Shown here: piece by piece, positions 10,060-19,570 of the stretch
Layout: each line of letters begins with the position of its first letter
Position numbering within the stretch: the stretch's first letter is position 1
Assembly: GCA_027943245.1 (NCBI GenBank)
Contig: JANDJZ010000735.1
Coordinates: 1-23,406, forward strand
Source of the DNA: Acanthamoeba sp. SK_2022b
Lineage: Eukaryota > Discosea > Longamoebia > Acanthamoebidae
Direction of reading: 5' to 3'
Length of the DNA stretch: 23,406 nucleotides
Notes under the pieces: generated by a model
Told to the model about the DNA's origin: nothing
Seen by the model: the letters and a program-made list of their open reading frames with translations, nothing else
Database searches by the model: none
Position numbers and translations under genes: made by a program

Positions 10060-10072
10060 GCTAGCTAACTGA
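8846..10072. other. CpG-depleted island, no intact gene
   Basis: This 1.2-kb segment has only four CpG dinucleotides (at about 9014, 9211, 9321 and 9406) and none at all from 9408 to 10072. The neighbouring genes are full of CpG. TpG and CpA are correspondingly abundant and GC content is lower. No frame encodes a recognisable intact protein; the longest frames (9291-9638 and 9802-10098, minus) have no familiar motif. The pattern is what deamination of methylated CpG produces in silenced repeats. A repeat-derived or foreign segment is inferred. Confidence 0.75.
10031..10054. repeat. 24-nt poly-T run
   Basis: Twenty-four consecutive T at the right end of the CpG-depleted segment. On the minus strand it is a poly-A run. 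It could be the tail of a retroposed sequence or a plain homopolymer; no target-site duplication was recognised. Confidence 0.8.
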
Positions 10073-10308
10073 CGGGCCCTTGGCTTGCCACCATCCACAG
10101 CTTAATTTCGCGATTTTCAGCCAGCTGATGTGTGCTGGTGGTCTGTAAAAAAGGCTCGATCAAATTGATGGCACTCAGGAAAACCCGTTGAGTAATAAGC
10201 AGTGCATCTGGTAGGTTTCCCCTTCAGCGACGCTGGCTCTAACGAAGGCTGCGGGCTCGTGGGCTGGCTCAAACGCAACATAACCAACCGTCTACGGTCA
10301 AGAGAAGA
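10073..10308. other. upstream region of Pmp3-family gene
   Basis: CpG returns to normal at 10073 (GACGGG). These 236 nt precede the Pmp3-type start codon and presumably hold its promoter. No open frame here is convincing. Confidence 0.4.
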
Positions 10309-10567
10309 ATGCTGCTTACCGACTTCCTACTCTGCATCCTGGCCATCATCCTCCCGCCGCTGCCGGTCTTCATCAAGCGAGGCTGTGGCGTACACCTGTT
10401 GCTCAACTGCGTGCTCTGCATCGTTGGTCTCTGGATTGGAGGTCCACCCACCTGCCTAGCCTTAACCCACATTCCATGTTTTAGCTCAGCCCCAAAACCT
10501 GTTCTTGAGCGCAGGCATCATCCACGCCATCTTTGTGGTCTGCACGACGCCTGGAGTGAAACACTAG
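10309..10567 (+). CDS. Pmp3/UPF0057 family small membrane proteolipid
   Basis: A 61-aa hydrophobic peptide. Pmp3-type proteins sit in the plasma membrane (yeast, and RCI2 of plants) and influence membrane potential and salt tolerance. Two exons, 10309-10441 and 10515-10567, join in phase 1 (GGAG|GTCCAC ... GCGCAG|GC). Seen: the family signature ILAIILPPLPVFIKRGCG in the first half, then a second hydrophobic segment ending WIGG|IIHAIFVV, which matches the family's usual G-I-I-H-A ending. The full-length size is typical of the family. The start is the only ATG in a position giving the normal N-terminus. It is convergent with the Iwr1-like gene, whose stop codon lies 101 nt beyond its own. Confidence 0.93.
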
Positions 10568-10631
10568 GGCGGTGCTTAGCCGAGAGGAAGCGAACGTCAC
10601 ACGCCACGAAAGAGAGAGAACGGGTGGACAA

Positions 10632-10637
10632 AATAAA
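10632..10637 (+). terminator. putative polyadenylation signal AATAAA of the Pmp3-family gene
   Basis: AATAAA lies 65 nt downstream of the Pmp3-type stop codon and 31 nt before the stop codon of the convergent gene, so the two 3' UTRs probably overlap. Confidence 0.45.
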
Positions 10638-10667
10638 TAGTGTAGTTGATGCGCTGGCCAGCTACCA

Positions 10668-10981
10668 CTACTTCCTCATGGCTCGCCAGTTCTGGAAGAA
10701 GGCAAAGTCGGGCTGAACCATGGGAGGCGGAATCGCTCCATCATCGTCGTCCTCGTCGATGGCGTCCTCGTCCTCACCGTCGCCCATGCCCTCGTCGTAG
10801 GCGAACTTGGAATACTCCTCCCGCTGTTGCTGCTGCCAGTAGCCCATGCTCACTTGTCTCTCATCATCGCTCGACAGATCGGAGAGACCGTCTGCACGCC
10901 GGATCCCCGCGGTTATGAGATCGCAGAGCTGGGGGACAACCCGCCGAGCTTCATAAAGAACTTTATAAATAAATTAACAAT

Positions 10982-11012
<31 letters not shown>

Positions 11013-12596
11013 AAAAAAGAAGGAGAGGAGCGGCCCTTACCTTCGGCGCCGCCATCTCCGCCCGAGTCGGATTCGCTTTCCTCTGGATAGTCGTAGTTGG
11101 GGTTGTTCTCGTCTGATGAAACGTCACCACGCATACAATGGAGGATTAGCGAAGAACGAAGAACAAGACACGATCAAGCGTAACGCCAACGGCGCCGTTG
11201 CAGCTAGTGTCAGTCACGCAAAATCATTTTGGCGAACATAGGGGAGAGGTGACATCCGGAGAGGTCAAGACCCCCCTCTCTTGCGCTAAATTGTGTCATC
11301 ACTTGTAACTACAACGAGCACGGACAAAGCAGAGTCTGATACGAGGGGGGAGAGAGAGAGAGAGAAAGAAGAGAAAGAAGGCCAGTCGTACCGTTGGAAT
11401 CCTCCGAATCGTACTCCTCCTCGCTCTCGTCGTACTCGTTCCCCACCACCAGATCCTCGTCGAACGACTCGATGTGAATACTGTGGGCCGCGGCAAAGAT
11501 AGAACGCACTTAGACGCTTTGGTCGCAGCTGGCGTTATGTTCAACAGAAGATGGGTGGGCCACGTACACTCCGTAGTCCTTATCGAGCTCGGCTCGGTCG
11601 GCCGTGTCGTCAAAGTAGTAGAGATCGTACTCGTACTCATCATCTTCGTCCAGCTTCTCCTTGCCCTTGATCTCGGCGAGGTAGCTCTTCACCATCGGCA
11701 GGTACTGGCTAAAGGTCGTCTCGTCGTCGATGCCCGCAAAGGGCGACGCCTGCTGCTTCTTGCGCAGCTCGCTCTCGTGCACCTGCTCCTGGGTCTTGGA
11801 GGCCGCGAGGTTGGGCGTAAATCTTGCGCCCTGCCTGCGGGCCGACGGCAGCTTCCGCGTAGTGGCCGAAGGCTTCGTGTAGACGGGAGGAGGCATCTTC
11901 GTGGGCTCGGCCGCGACCTCGTTGTCTCGCTCTACTGCGACGTCGACGATGGTCCCCGTCTTCGTGCGATGTCGCTCCACCACCTTGAGGCGTGCCGTCC
12001 GTGCTTGCTCCTGCTTCTGTTGTACGGTCTGTTTGGACTTATCTTCCCTGCTTACCTCGGTGGTGCGTTTTCGCTTCTGCTTGATGTCCTCAATCCTGTC
12101 CTGTTGATTTGATAGCATGACGGCCAGCTGTGAGTCATTGTGTTCTTGTTGCCTGCCTTAAAGCCCAAGAGGAAAGAAAGGAGGAGTGCGCACCAGTGCG
12201 GTCTTTGTTTCCTCTTCCTTTGTGCTCTTGGTAGTGTGGGCCAGTCGGTAAAGGCGCCGCGTAGGCTGCGCGGCCTGCTCCAGCGCTGCCTTGGGCTGGG
12301 CTCCCGACGTAGTGGAGAGAGATGCGAAAGCGGAAGAGAGTGCATCAAAAGCAGTTCGCTTGAGGGGCGGCATCATACCCACAATCACTGCAATGATTAT
12401 GCAGGGAGGGGGATTTTGGAGTTATTATCTCACTGAGCAAATCATCAAAGCTAAAATCGCTACAGAGAGATTTGGTACCTAGAGCATCAAGAGGCTGCTC
12501 ATTTCGCTTTCTTTTAACTCGAATGATTGTTCCCCCTACGCGGGGTTGCACAGGCTCGGCCTCGAGCGGAGGAAGGTCGTGCGTGGATGGCTCCAT
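10668..12596 (-). CDS. Iwr1/SLC7A6OS-like RNA polymerase II nuclear import factor
   Basis: Iwr1 binds assembled RNA polymerase II in the cytoplasm and carries it into the nucleus. Six exons: 12596-12479, 12387-12194, 12127 to about 11564, about 11467-11392, 11112-11041 and 10891-10668; about 415 aa. Seen: N-terminal IIRVKRKRNEQPLDALV, matching the family's basic nuclear-localisation/opening motif (R-V-K-R-K-R...P-x-D-A-L); a basic/Gln-rich middle; the hallmark acidic segment DEYEYDLYYFDD (family: D-x-Y-V-Y-D-x-Y-Y); then NEYDESEEEYDSEDSN|DENNPNYDYPEE, matching the D-S-N...D-Y-P-E/D-E ending; and an acidic tail. The exon 3/4 junction is not fully resolved: the obvious CACAG acceptor (11481-11483) is out of phase, and a GAG acceptor at 11468 fits phase. 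The last intron holds an ATTT repeat; the intron between exons 4 and 5 holds a GA tract. Confidence 0.85.
10985..11014. repeat. AAAT tetranucleotide microsatellite
   Basis: About seven AAAT/AATA units inside the last intron of the Iwr1-like gene (TTTA on the coding strand), in an AT-rich intron of 149 nt. Confidence 0.8.
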
Positions 12597-12822
12597 CTGT
12601 GGCCTGTGTGTTGTGTTGGCAGAAAAAGGCGCGAACACTCAAAAAAACGTTTGTCCTTGCAACAGAAGATAAAAATAAATAAATATATTTTCATGTATTT
12701 GACATGTCTAAACATCCATCGAGATGCTTGCCCTCCTCTCCGTCTCCTCTGGGCATGTAGTACAGCGGCGCGTGTGCAATAATTACTTCTATACATCGAG
12801 CTCGACTGGCCTTATCGCTGGA

Positions 12823-14038
12823 TCAATCGCTGTCCGTATCCTCCGCGGCCGCGGAAGGCTGAGCGGCAGCGGGGATCATAGAGCCGAGGACCTGGTTCCT
12901 CCACCTCCTCTTGTCTACCCTTCTTACGTCGCCCTGGTGGCCGAGGTACTCGAGATAGGTGAGGAGGTGAAGGAGATGATCGTCGATGCGGCTGCCCCAG
13001 TAAGATTCAATGTGGATGGCATTTCCGTAGTTCCTCTGCCACGTAGAAGGTGTGTCGTCCACTATGAGGACCTGCTTAAGGTCGTAGCCCCTTCGCTTCA
13101 CCTTCTTCATGTCTTTAATCACGATGCGCTGCAGAACCAAATGCGATTTTAGCACTACAACCACAAAAACGAGAGCTGCGGCCAAGGGGGGCGCACCTCG
13201 CCGGTGGCAGGGCAGTATTTGTTTGTACATCTCTCGCTCGAGAAGAGGAAGGAGATCTTCGAGGGATCAGGGAACACATGCCGCACGATCTCTGCGGCGT
13301 ACTCGCAACCTGCACAGTCGCATTACACTTGATCAGATAATTGTTTCAAACTGACAAAGAGAGACAACGCGGAAAGGAGCAGAAACGAGACAACAGAAGA
13401 GGACAACGCGAGGGGAAAGAGGCAGTACCTGAGGCCGTCCAGACGGCAACGTCAAACCACTCGAGGATGGTGTGAACGAAGTAGTCGAGGTAGGGTCGCT
13501 TGTAGACAAAGATCTCCTCGTTGAAGAGGGAAAAGTCGTGCTGCTGGTAGGTCCGGCGCTGGAACTCGCTGTGCACGAGGGTGCCATCGAGATCGAGCAC
13601 AAGCAAGACCGGGAAGCGCTTAGCAGGCGAAGGGGCCTGTAGGGCGCGGCTGATCACTTGCTGCCGCGCGGCCTTCTTCTTTTCTTTCCTCGCTTTCCGC
13701 TCGGTCTTCTTCTCGTGCCGCCTCTTGATGACGTCGGTCTTGGGGATCTCGCGGTCGATCTTCTGCACAAAGTTATCGAAGTCGGCCTTCTCCCGCACCT
13801 CGTCGTCAGTGAGGCTGATCTCTACGTCGGCCATGAGGGTTTCGATCTTGGCGCCATCCTCGTCGACAATATAGCCATCGGTATGGTGATGGTGGTGCTT
13901 CTTTTTGATCTCGTCCTTCTCGCCTTCAAGGTGATGACCGCCGCTGCACTCCTTGGCCTTTCCGATCGGCTCTTCCTCGTGCTGGTCGATAGCCCTGAAC
14001 CTGTCGATGCAGAGCATGCTGTCCTCGGTACTCAACAT
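12823..14038 (-). CDS. FCP1/SCP (NLI-interacting factor)-type DxDxT phosphatase
   Basis: HAD-superfamily protein phosphatase; relatives dephosphorylate the RNA polymerase II C-terminal domain, lipin or Smads, and Tim50 shares the fold. Three exons (14038-13429, 13309-13197, 13128-12823) join in consistent phase to give 342 aa. Seen: the catalytic motif VLDLDGTLVHS with nucleophile Asp149, Asp151 and Thr153; KRPYLDYFV; VAVWTASGCEYA (motif II); and LKQVLIVDDTPSTW with the paired Asp residues of the last motif; then YGNAIHIESYWG. The N-terminal 140 residues have no known domain: a KKKHHHHH tract at about 45-52, an acidic stretch, and a Lys/Arg-rich block (RRHEKKTERKARKEKKKAA) that could be a nuclear signal. 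Without a transmembrane or mitochondrial signal, an SCP/FCP-like role is more likely than Tim50. Confidence 0.9.
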
Positions 14039-14512
14039 ATTCTCCTTCTCTTTCCTTCTCTTTTACAGCTCTCCGTTGCGTCGATGAATATGTAATTAAT
14101 CTTATTCGTTTCTTCCTCCACAACTCGATGTTTGTTTCGATGTACGACACCCGTAAGTCCGACTACAGGTGCGCAGGAAAAGTGCGAAATCGAAAAAAGA
14201 GAGGGTGCGAGAGAGATGAGCGCGAGTGGATTGAGGTGTGCGGCCCAGAACAAAAGAGAAAAACAACTCGGCACCGAAACACACCAACGAGCCTGGTGTC
14301 GCACAGTTAATTAGGCGGAAGTTTGCGGAGCTAAACGATTGGTGCTACGTCGACAGAAAAACTTCTATCTCCACCGAGATGACATTCCATACAACGAAAT
14401 GTGTGGGAATTCTGTAGAAACAACACTGGCTGGCGTGTAGCCCAATAAATACAGGGGATTGTACAGCTTACGAGACTGGGGGAAGAGAGAGCGACACACC
14501 GGTGCTGGCCGA
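14039..14512. other. intergenic between phosphatase and SLC35B-like genes
   Basis: These 474 nt lie upstream of the phosphatase start (14038, minus) and downstream of the transporter stop (14513, minus). They are AT-richer than the flanks, with TTAATTA near 14305. No coding region is supported; the open frames carry no recognisable motif. This is the likely promoter of the phosphatase gene plus the 3' end of the transporter gene. Confidence 0.5.
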
Positions 14513-16199
14513 TCACTCCCATTCTTCCTCGATGATACCCTTCCTTCGTTCCTGCCACGAACGTATCTTGTCGTGTATCCATTGCGAGTTGTTCACCTGT
14601 TATGGACAAGAAGCGAGATCAGAGCGATCACTGGAGAAGCAAGAGAGGATCGGTACGTAGGTGTTGAGACCGAAGCCGGCGAACACCATCATCCCTGATA
14701 TCAGGTACAGCCAAGTGAACTAGCCAGGATGCAGTAGTGAGCGTCGGTCCAAATTACATGCCGGTGTGTGGGTGAGGTACCGGCTTGGGGAAGACTATGA
14801 AGGACAAGACCAACGTTACTACCTTCCGGCAGCAGGCCACGAAGATTGCCACCACAGCACCAAACCTTGCATATCGAGATGAGCAGCTAGCTGTCAGAAC
14901 TCCAAGTTGAGGAAGATATGAGATACCTCTTGATGATCGCCAGGTAGAAGTAAACGCCAAAGTAGCCCATAGTCGCTTCCGAGTGAGGAGAGTCAAGAAA
15001 CATGCACAATTACACCGAACATTGCACACATCTGTGGTGTGGGGTGGGGATGTGGGGTATTAAAAGATATGATGACCAACCCGAGGGTCCCGTTGTTCTT
15101 CGTGCAGAATTCCATAGCCTCAAAGAGTTCGCCCGACAACCCCGTCACTACGAGAACCTGAGCAAAGCCCACGAGATTGGAGTAGAACACCTGAATGCCG
15201 CACAGGTCAGTCACCCCTGAGTATAGACGGAGTGGAAGCAAGCACGAACCATCTCTGATTGAGGACTGCCAAAGTTCTTGAGGATCTTCTCTTGGAAGTT
15301 GGAGAGCAGCGCCTCCGACAAGACCGAGGTCATCACCATGCCCAAGCCTTAGACATGTCACGCGACGCGGTCAGCAGCAAGCATTTCCTCGATGTCTGCA
15401 CTAGGCGTACCAACGACGTTGAACTCGGGACTCAGCTGACTGTCGGCTAGAGTGAAAAGGGCCAGACCAGCGCTTACCAATGCTGCCCCGAAGTACTCGG
15501 CAAGCGTGTAACTGGGGGTGGTGAGCGAAGATTCACAGGCTTGGCAGTACTGACATTGTGATGAAGCTTTACCTTCTCTGAATGACGAGCAACCCGCACA
15601 GCATAGCGGGGATCACCTTGGCCGAGCGCAGAATGACCTGTGATCGGCGGGAAGTGGCACGGTTCAGTCACAACGTGCAAGCAGACGAAATGCTGTTGAG
15701 CTCACCTTAGTTGGATAGTTGAGATAGCCCAGGGAAGCATTGCCCAAGCCAGTAGTGAAGAGGAGGAGGACAGATAGGATGAAGTAGTAGCGAAGAGGCG
15801 TCCTTTTGTCACTACACAGTCAGCAAGAGGTCTATATACGGTGCTGACTGTAGCACTGAAGATACAGAAACGAACCTTCGCTCGTTGGTAAAGATGTTGA
15901 AGCTCGAGAGAGAGAAGGCCATGAAGGCAAGCAGCTCGAAGAGTGTGAGGAACAGGCCGTACTTGTACCCCGGAATCTTGAAGATCGCCTCCTACACACT
16001 CAGTGAGCGGGCAGCAGGTGGACTAACAACCGGGTCGCCCGCACAAGGCAATGGGTACCTGGAGGTAGCCGTGCGAGATGTGGAAACAGAAGACGCCAGC
16101 CACGCAGATAAGCAGCTGGACGAACTGCGGCAGGTGGCCCACCTGGATGCCGAGGAGGCTCAGCGCCTGAGGTTGTTTCTCCTTCAGCCCAGCGTCCAT
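14513..16199 (-). CDS. SLC35B/UAA-family nucleotide-sugar or PAPS transporter
   Basis: Multi-pass Golgi/ER antiporter; the closest resemblance is to the SLC35B2/B3 (3'-phosphoadenylyl sulfate) group. Exons: 16199-16059, 15991-15876, 15811-15706, 15637-15573, 15511-15411, 15347-15250, 15190 to about 15081, 14975-14927, 14865-14781, 14719-14657 and 14596-14513; about 340 aa. Seen: first helix FVQLLICVAGVFCFHISHGYLQE; LGYLNYPTK|VILRSAKVIPAML, matching the family's L-N-Y-P-T-Q-V-x-x-K-S...K-x-I-P; AGLALFTLADS; SNFQEKILK; VFYSNLVGFAQV; TMGYFGVYFYL; and RKVVTLVLSFIVFPKP. All junctions agree in phase except exon 7 to 8 (15081 to 14975), where no canonical pair fits, so a small unseen exon or a sequence error is possible. 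The ATG at 16199 is the first in frame near the start of homology; no upstream ATG fits. Confidence 0.85.
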
Positions 16200-16405
16200 C
16201 TCCTTCACGAGTGCCTTCTTTGCTTCCCAAACATAAGTGACCGATTTATCCAACCTACTTAATAGAGGCAAGCTCTACCATTTTGATACCACGTGGCCTT
16301 TTACCATTTAAGGCCTTTACAATGCAACCATGACCACCATGGCTAGAGAAACTCCGGACTGAGTTTAGTGTGTGGCCAAATAGCCAAAGGCAGTGACTGC
16401 CTCCT

Positions 16406-18059
16406 TTAGGAGGAGAAGAGATGGGAGAAGAGCTCGTCGGCCATGGGCGTCACCTGCTGGGTGTTGGTGATGGCGGGCATGAAGTTCACCAGAGGCGCCA
16501 TAACCTCGTATCGCAGCTTCCTGCCCTTGGATGCCTGTGTTGTTGTTGACGTTAATGTTATGAGGTGGCGTTTACAAAGTGAGTGTGACCATCAAATTAT
16601 AACCGCCGGCGTGGGAAAGAAGGCCGACAGCTATCTTCAAGACGGGCCCTCCACGCCATCACGCGTTGGAGGACTGGATTGCTATGGGCGCCATTAAATT
16701 ATACTTGGTCATGGACTAATCCCAGGTATAAATCGTGAGGGCCGTCGAAGGGAAAGGCAACTGATGATGATAATAAAGAATGATAAAGAAAATAGGGTAG
16801 AGAGAAAGAACAGATGAGCCCCAAGATGTACCTTCTGGTCGACATCCTTCTTCTTGTTCTTCCGTAGCATCTTGCGCAGCTGGGCGTGGCTTCGGCCAAG
16901 CGCGATGGGATCGGTCACATTGGCGGTTCCACTTTCCACGAGCTCTGCATTCCAGCGGTCAGAGAGGGCGAGGGCATCGTCCCAATCACGCACGCACGCG
17001 GCACAGTACACACGGTACCTCGGAGCAGTTGGTGATAGAAATCGGAGTCATCGAAGATCTCCTCGTCATACTCTTCCTCCCTTTCCTTTCTCTTCTTGCC
17101 GTCCTCGGGCACGCCATTCGACGTCGTGATCTCCTCCTGTGCCATGCGAGTCATGCCGTGCCGTGTGCGGGCGCGGTCAGCCAGAGCTTGGATGGAGAGA
17201 ATGGGGGGGGGGGCAGCAAGCAGCTGCGTGCGTGGCGCGAACCTTTTTCTGTTGTGGGTAAAGCGCGGCGCCGATGACCTTGGCCGACGATCGCTTCAGC
17301 TGAGTGCGCTTGACCAAGCGCGGCCGGTCGGCCAGCAGCTGCGATATCTGGTTGAGCACCGTCCTACACATTGGCGTCAGGGCGGGAGTCAGTCCGGTCA
17401 TGCCCGCGCGTGTTGTGTCGTGTTGTGTCGTGGCGAGGTGTGGACTGACCTGTTGATGGCCTTGAACTCCTTTTGCATGATGCCTTGCGAGAGCATCGTC
17501 TTCCTGTTCCATCTGTCGATCACCTCGTCGGTCTTCTTCCACAGGTTCTCCTACACAGCAGCAACATCAGGTCAGTCATCGTCATTGTCATCATCATCCC
17601 CCGACAACGAACGTGCTTGCGCGAGTCGCACCTCGACAGCGAGGAACTCCTCCCACTGGGGCTTCGCGCTCTTGGCGCTGCCGTTCTCCTCTCCGTTCTC
17701 GCCGTTGTCGTCGTCTGCCTCCTTCGACGGCTCTGAGCTGACGTCGGCCAACACCGGCGCGAACGAGTCGTTGCCGGCGAGCAGCGTCTTCTTGGCGGAG
17801 AAGAGGCCTTCGAAGAGCGAAGCGAGCGAGGACGACGCATCGCCCAGTTCCGACTTCAGCTTCCGGCTCTTGCCCTCCCGCTCCTCGTCCTCCTCCTCCT
17901 CCTCCGCGTCATCGTCTTCGTTCTGTTCCTCTCGCGTCTCATCGTCTTCCTCGCCGTCTTCGTTCTTTTTCTGCTTCTTGTTCTGTCGCTTCTGTGTCTT
18001 CTTTTCACCAAGCGCGGCGGAGGGTGACATGAAGAGCGAGTAGGCCTTCGGGTGCGGGA

Positions 18060-18137
<78 letters not shown>

Positions 18138-19308
18138 CAGGTATGGGTCAGTACTGCAAGCGCGCGTTGGGCCGCAGCGAGGCTGGGGAGGCGGCACCTG
18201 TTGGCCAGGTTGAGCATCTGCTGGAACGAGATGCGAAGCTCCATAAAGCTGTTCCACAGCAGCTTCTGGTTCTTGGTGTGGATGGCCTTCTCGAGCTCCT
18301 TCCGGTTGTCCGACCTGATCGACGTGACCGCGCGCTTCTCCTCCTCCTTGAGCTTCTGCAGCTCCTTCTCCAGCTTCTCCTCGCCCTCCTGCTGCATCTC
18401 GCTCATGATGTCCATGCCTTCCATGTCCTCCTCATCGTCGTCCTCCTCGACATCGTTCTCCTCGCCATCCTCCTCGCCCTCGCTATCGTCCTGCTCTTCA
18501 TCGTCTTCGTCATCGTCGTCCACGGCCCGCTTCCTCTTGTTTGGCGAGGAGGCGCCCTTCTGCTTAATGACGATCTTGCCACCGCGACCGATCTCGATCT
18601 CCTCTTCGCTCTCCTCGTCTGCCCCGTTCTCGTCTTCGTCGCTCGCGCCCATCGCGCCCGCACCGCCATCGTCCTCTTGGTCTTCGTCGTCGTCCTCCAT
18701 CATCTCGCCGTCGTTCTCATGATCGAACGGGTGCTGGGCCTTCTCCTTGGGGGCGTCCTCGTCATCGTCGTCTTCGTCATCTTCTTCATCAGAGCTCGCC
18801 TCCAACTCCCAGCCCTCTTCCTCCAGGTCCTTGCGCGACACCTGCGCGCGCAGTCTCTCGGTCAGACAGCGTGCTCGCCGCGAGCAGCGGAGGCCTGGCG
18901 GGCGGGCGGGTTGGAGAAAGGGGAGGCGGTGCCTTGCTGCCGTGGTAGCGCGTGCCCATGGAGAGGTCAGAGGCGCGCAAGGGTAGTGCCTCCTTGACCG
19001 ACTTTCTGAGCACTTTGCCTGGTGCGCAAGATCAGACAATAAGCAAGACAGCAGGCATGTGGCCACAGGCAAAGGGACGAGGAAGCGACAAGTCGTGCAA
19101 GAGAATCAGATAATGGAATGCGATTCGACAGATTGCGAGATTTTTGAGATTTTGTGATTGTACCCTTGGAGGCGCTCTCGGCTTGATAGTCCTCGTGGTA
19201 GGGCATGACGGCGGCACCGGTGCCGATCATATCCTCCGCCGCCTCGACGTTCTTGGGCCGAGGATTGAGGTACTCCTCCAACATCTCCTCCAATGACGAT
19301 TTGCTCAT
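16406..19308 (-). CDS. AATF: AATF/Che-1/Bfr2 family ribosome-biogenesis protein
   Basis: Nucleolar factor needed for small-subunit rRNA processing (with Ngdn/Lcp5 and Nol10/Enp2). Nine exons (19308-19164, 19018-18933, 18841-18198, 18061-17632, 17550-17450, 17363-17243, 17136-17019, 16944-16832, 16534-16406) join in full phase agreement to give 628 aa. Seen: a start with LEEMLEEYLNPRPKN; GTRYHGSK|VSRKDLEEEGW, the conserved Y-x-G-x-K-V-S-R motif; about 120 residues of Asp/Glu-rich sequence with a KRKR patch; the AATF core (LRISFQQMLNLANR, then WKKTDEVIDRWN); FDDSDFYHQLLRELVE; and the C-terminal TRAUB signature VDQK|ASKGRKLRYEV...LVNFMP. The second intron appears to start with GC rather than GT (18932-18931). 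The third carries a (GT)n repeat running into its acceptor. It is divergent from the Nopp140-like gene. Confidence 0.93.
18064..18135. repeat. (CA)36 dinucleotide microsatellite in an AATF intron
   Basis: Thirty-six uninterrupted CA units (GT on the transcribed strand) lie inside the intron between the third and fourth AATF exons. The repeat runs directly into the splice acceptor (GTGTGTAG on the coding strand), so there is no ordinary pyrimidine tract. Confidence 0.97.
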
Positions 19309-19570
19309 CTTGTAGTCTCCTCTTGCTATCAAAAGTTGATGCAATTAAAAGATGGCAATTAAGAAACACAAACCGAGCAGCAGCAAATCAATTAATCGCG
19401 CTCCGCTTCCGGGTTTCTTCTCTTGCAATTAGCACGTATTTTCTAATTTAAAATAAAATAATGCTTTAAACTCGGACTTTGCATTTCTTCCTTTCTTCCC
19501 CTCCGGGCCGCTTGTCTTCTTTGCCGGAGAGCGAACGTCTTCATCTCTTTGCCCACCTCCACACACGATC
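19309..19570. promoter_or_regulatory. shared divergent promoter region, AATF / Nopp140-like genes
   Basis: These 262 bp separate the start codons of two divergently transcribed nucleolar-protein genes. The centre (about 19420-19480) is AT-rich with a TAAAATAAAATAAT stretch, while the flank next to the plus gene is pyrimidine-rich (TTCTTCCTTTCTTCCCC), as often seen near transcription starts of ribosome-related genes. No single factor site is claimed. Confidence 0.55.

Noticed and set aside
9802..10098. 98-codon minus-strand frame containing a poly-Lys run
   Set aside because: The Lys run is simply the poly-T homopolymer translated; no domain was recognised.
11349..11380. GA-rich repeat as a regulatory element or CRISPR-like array
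   Set aside because: It is a simple purine tract inside an intron of the Iwr1-like gene; no repeat-spacer structure exists anywhere in the window.
17096..18997. long plus-strand frames of 315 and 284 codons (Ser-rich and Leu/Val-rich)
   Set aside because: They are antisense shadows of the Glu/Asp- and Lys-rich AATF exons; their composition mirrors GAG/GAC repeats and no family motif is present.
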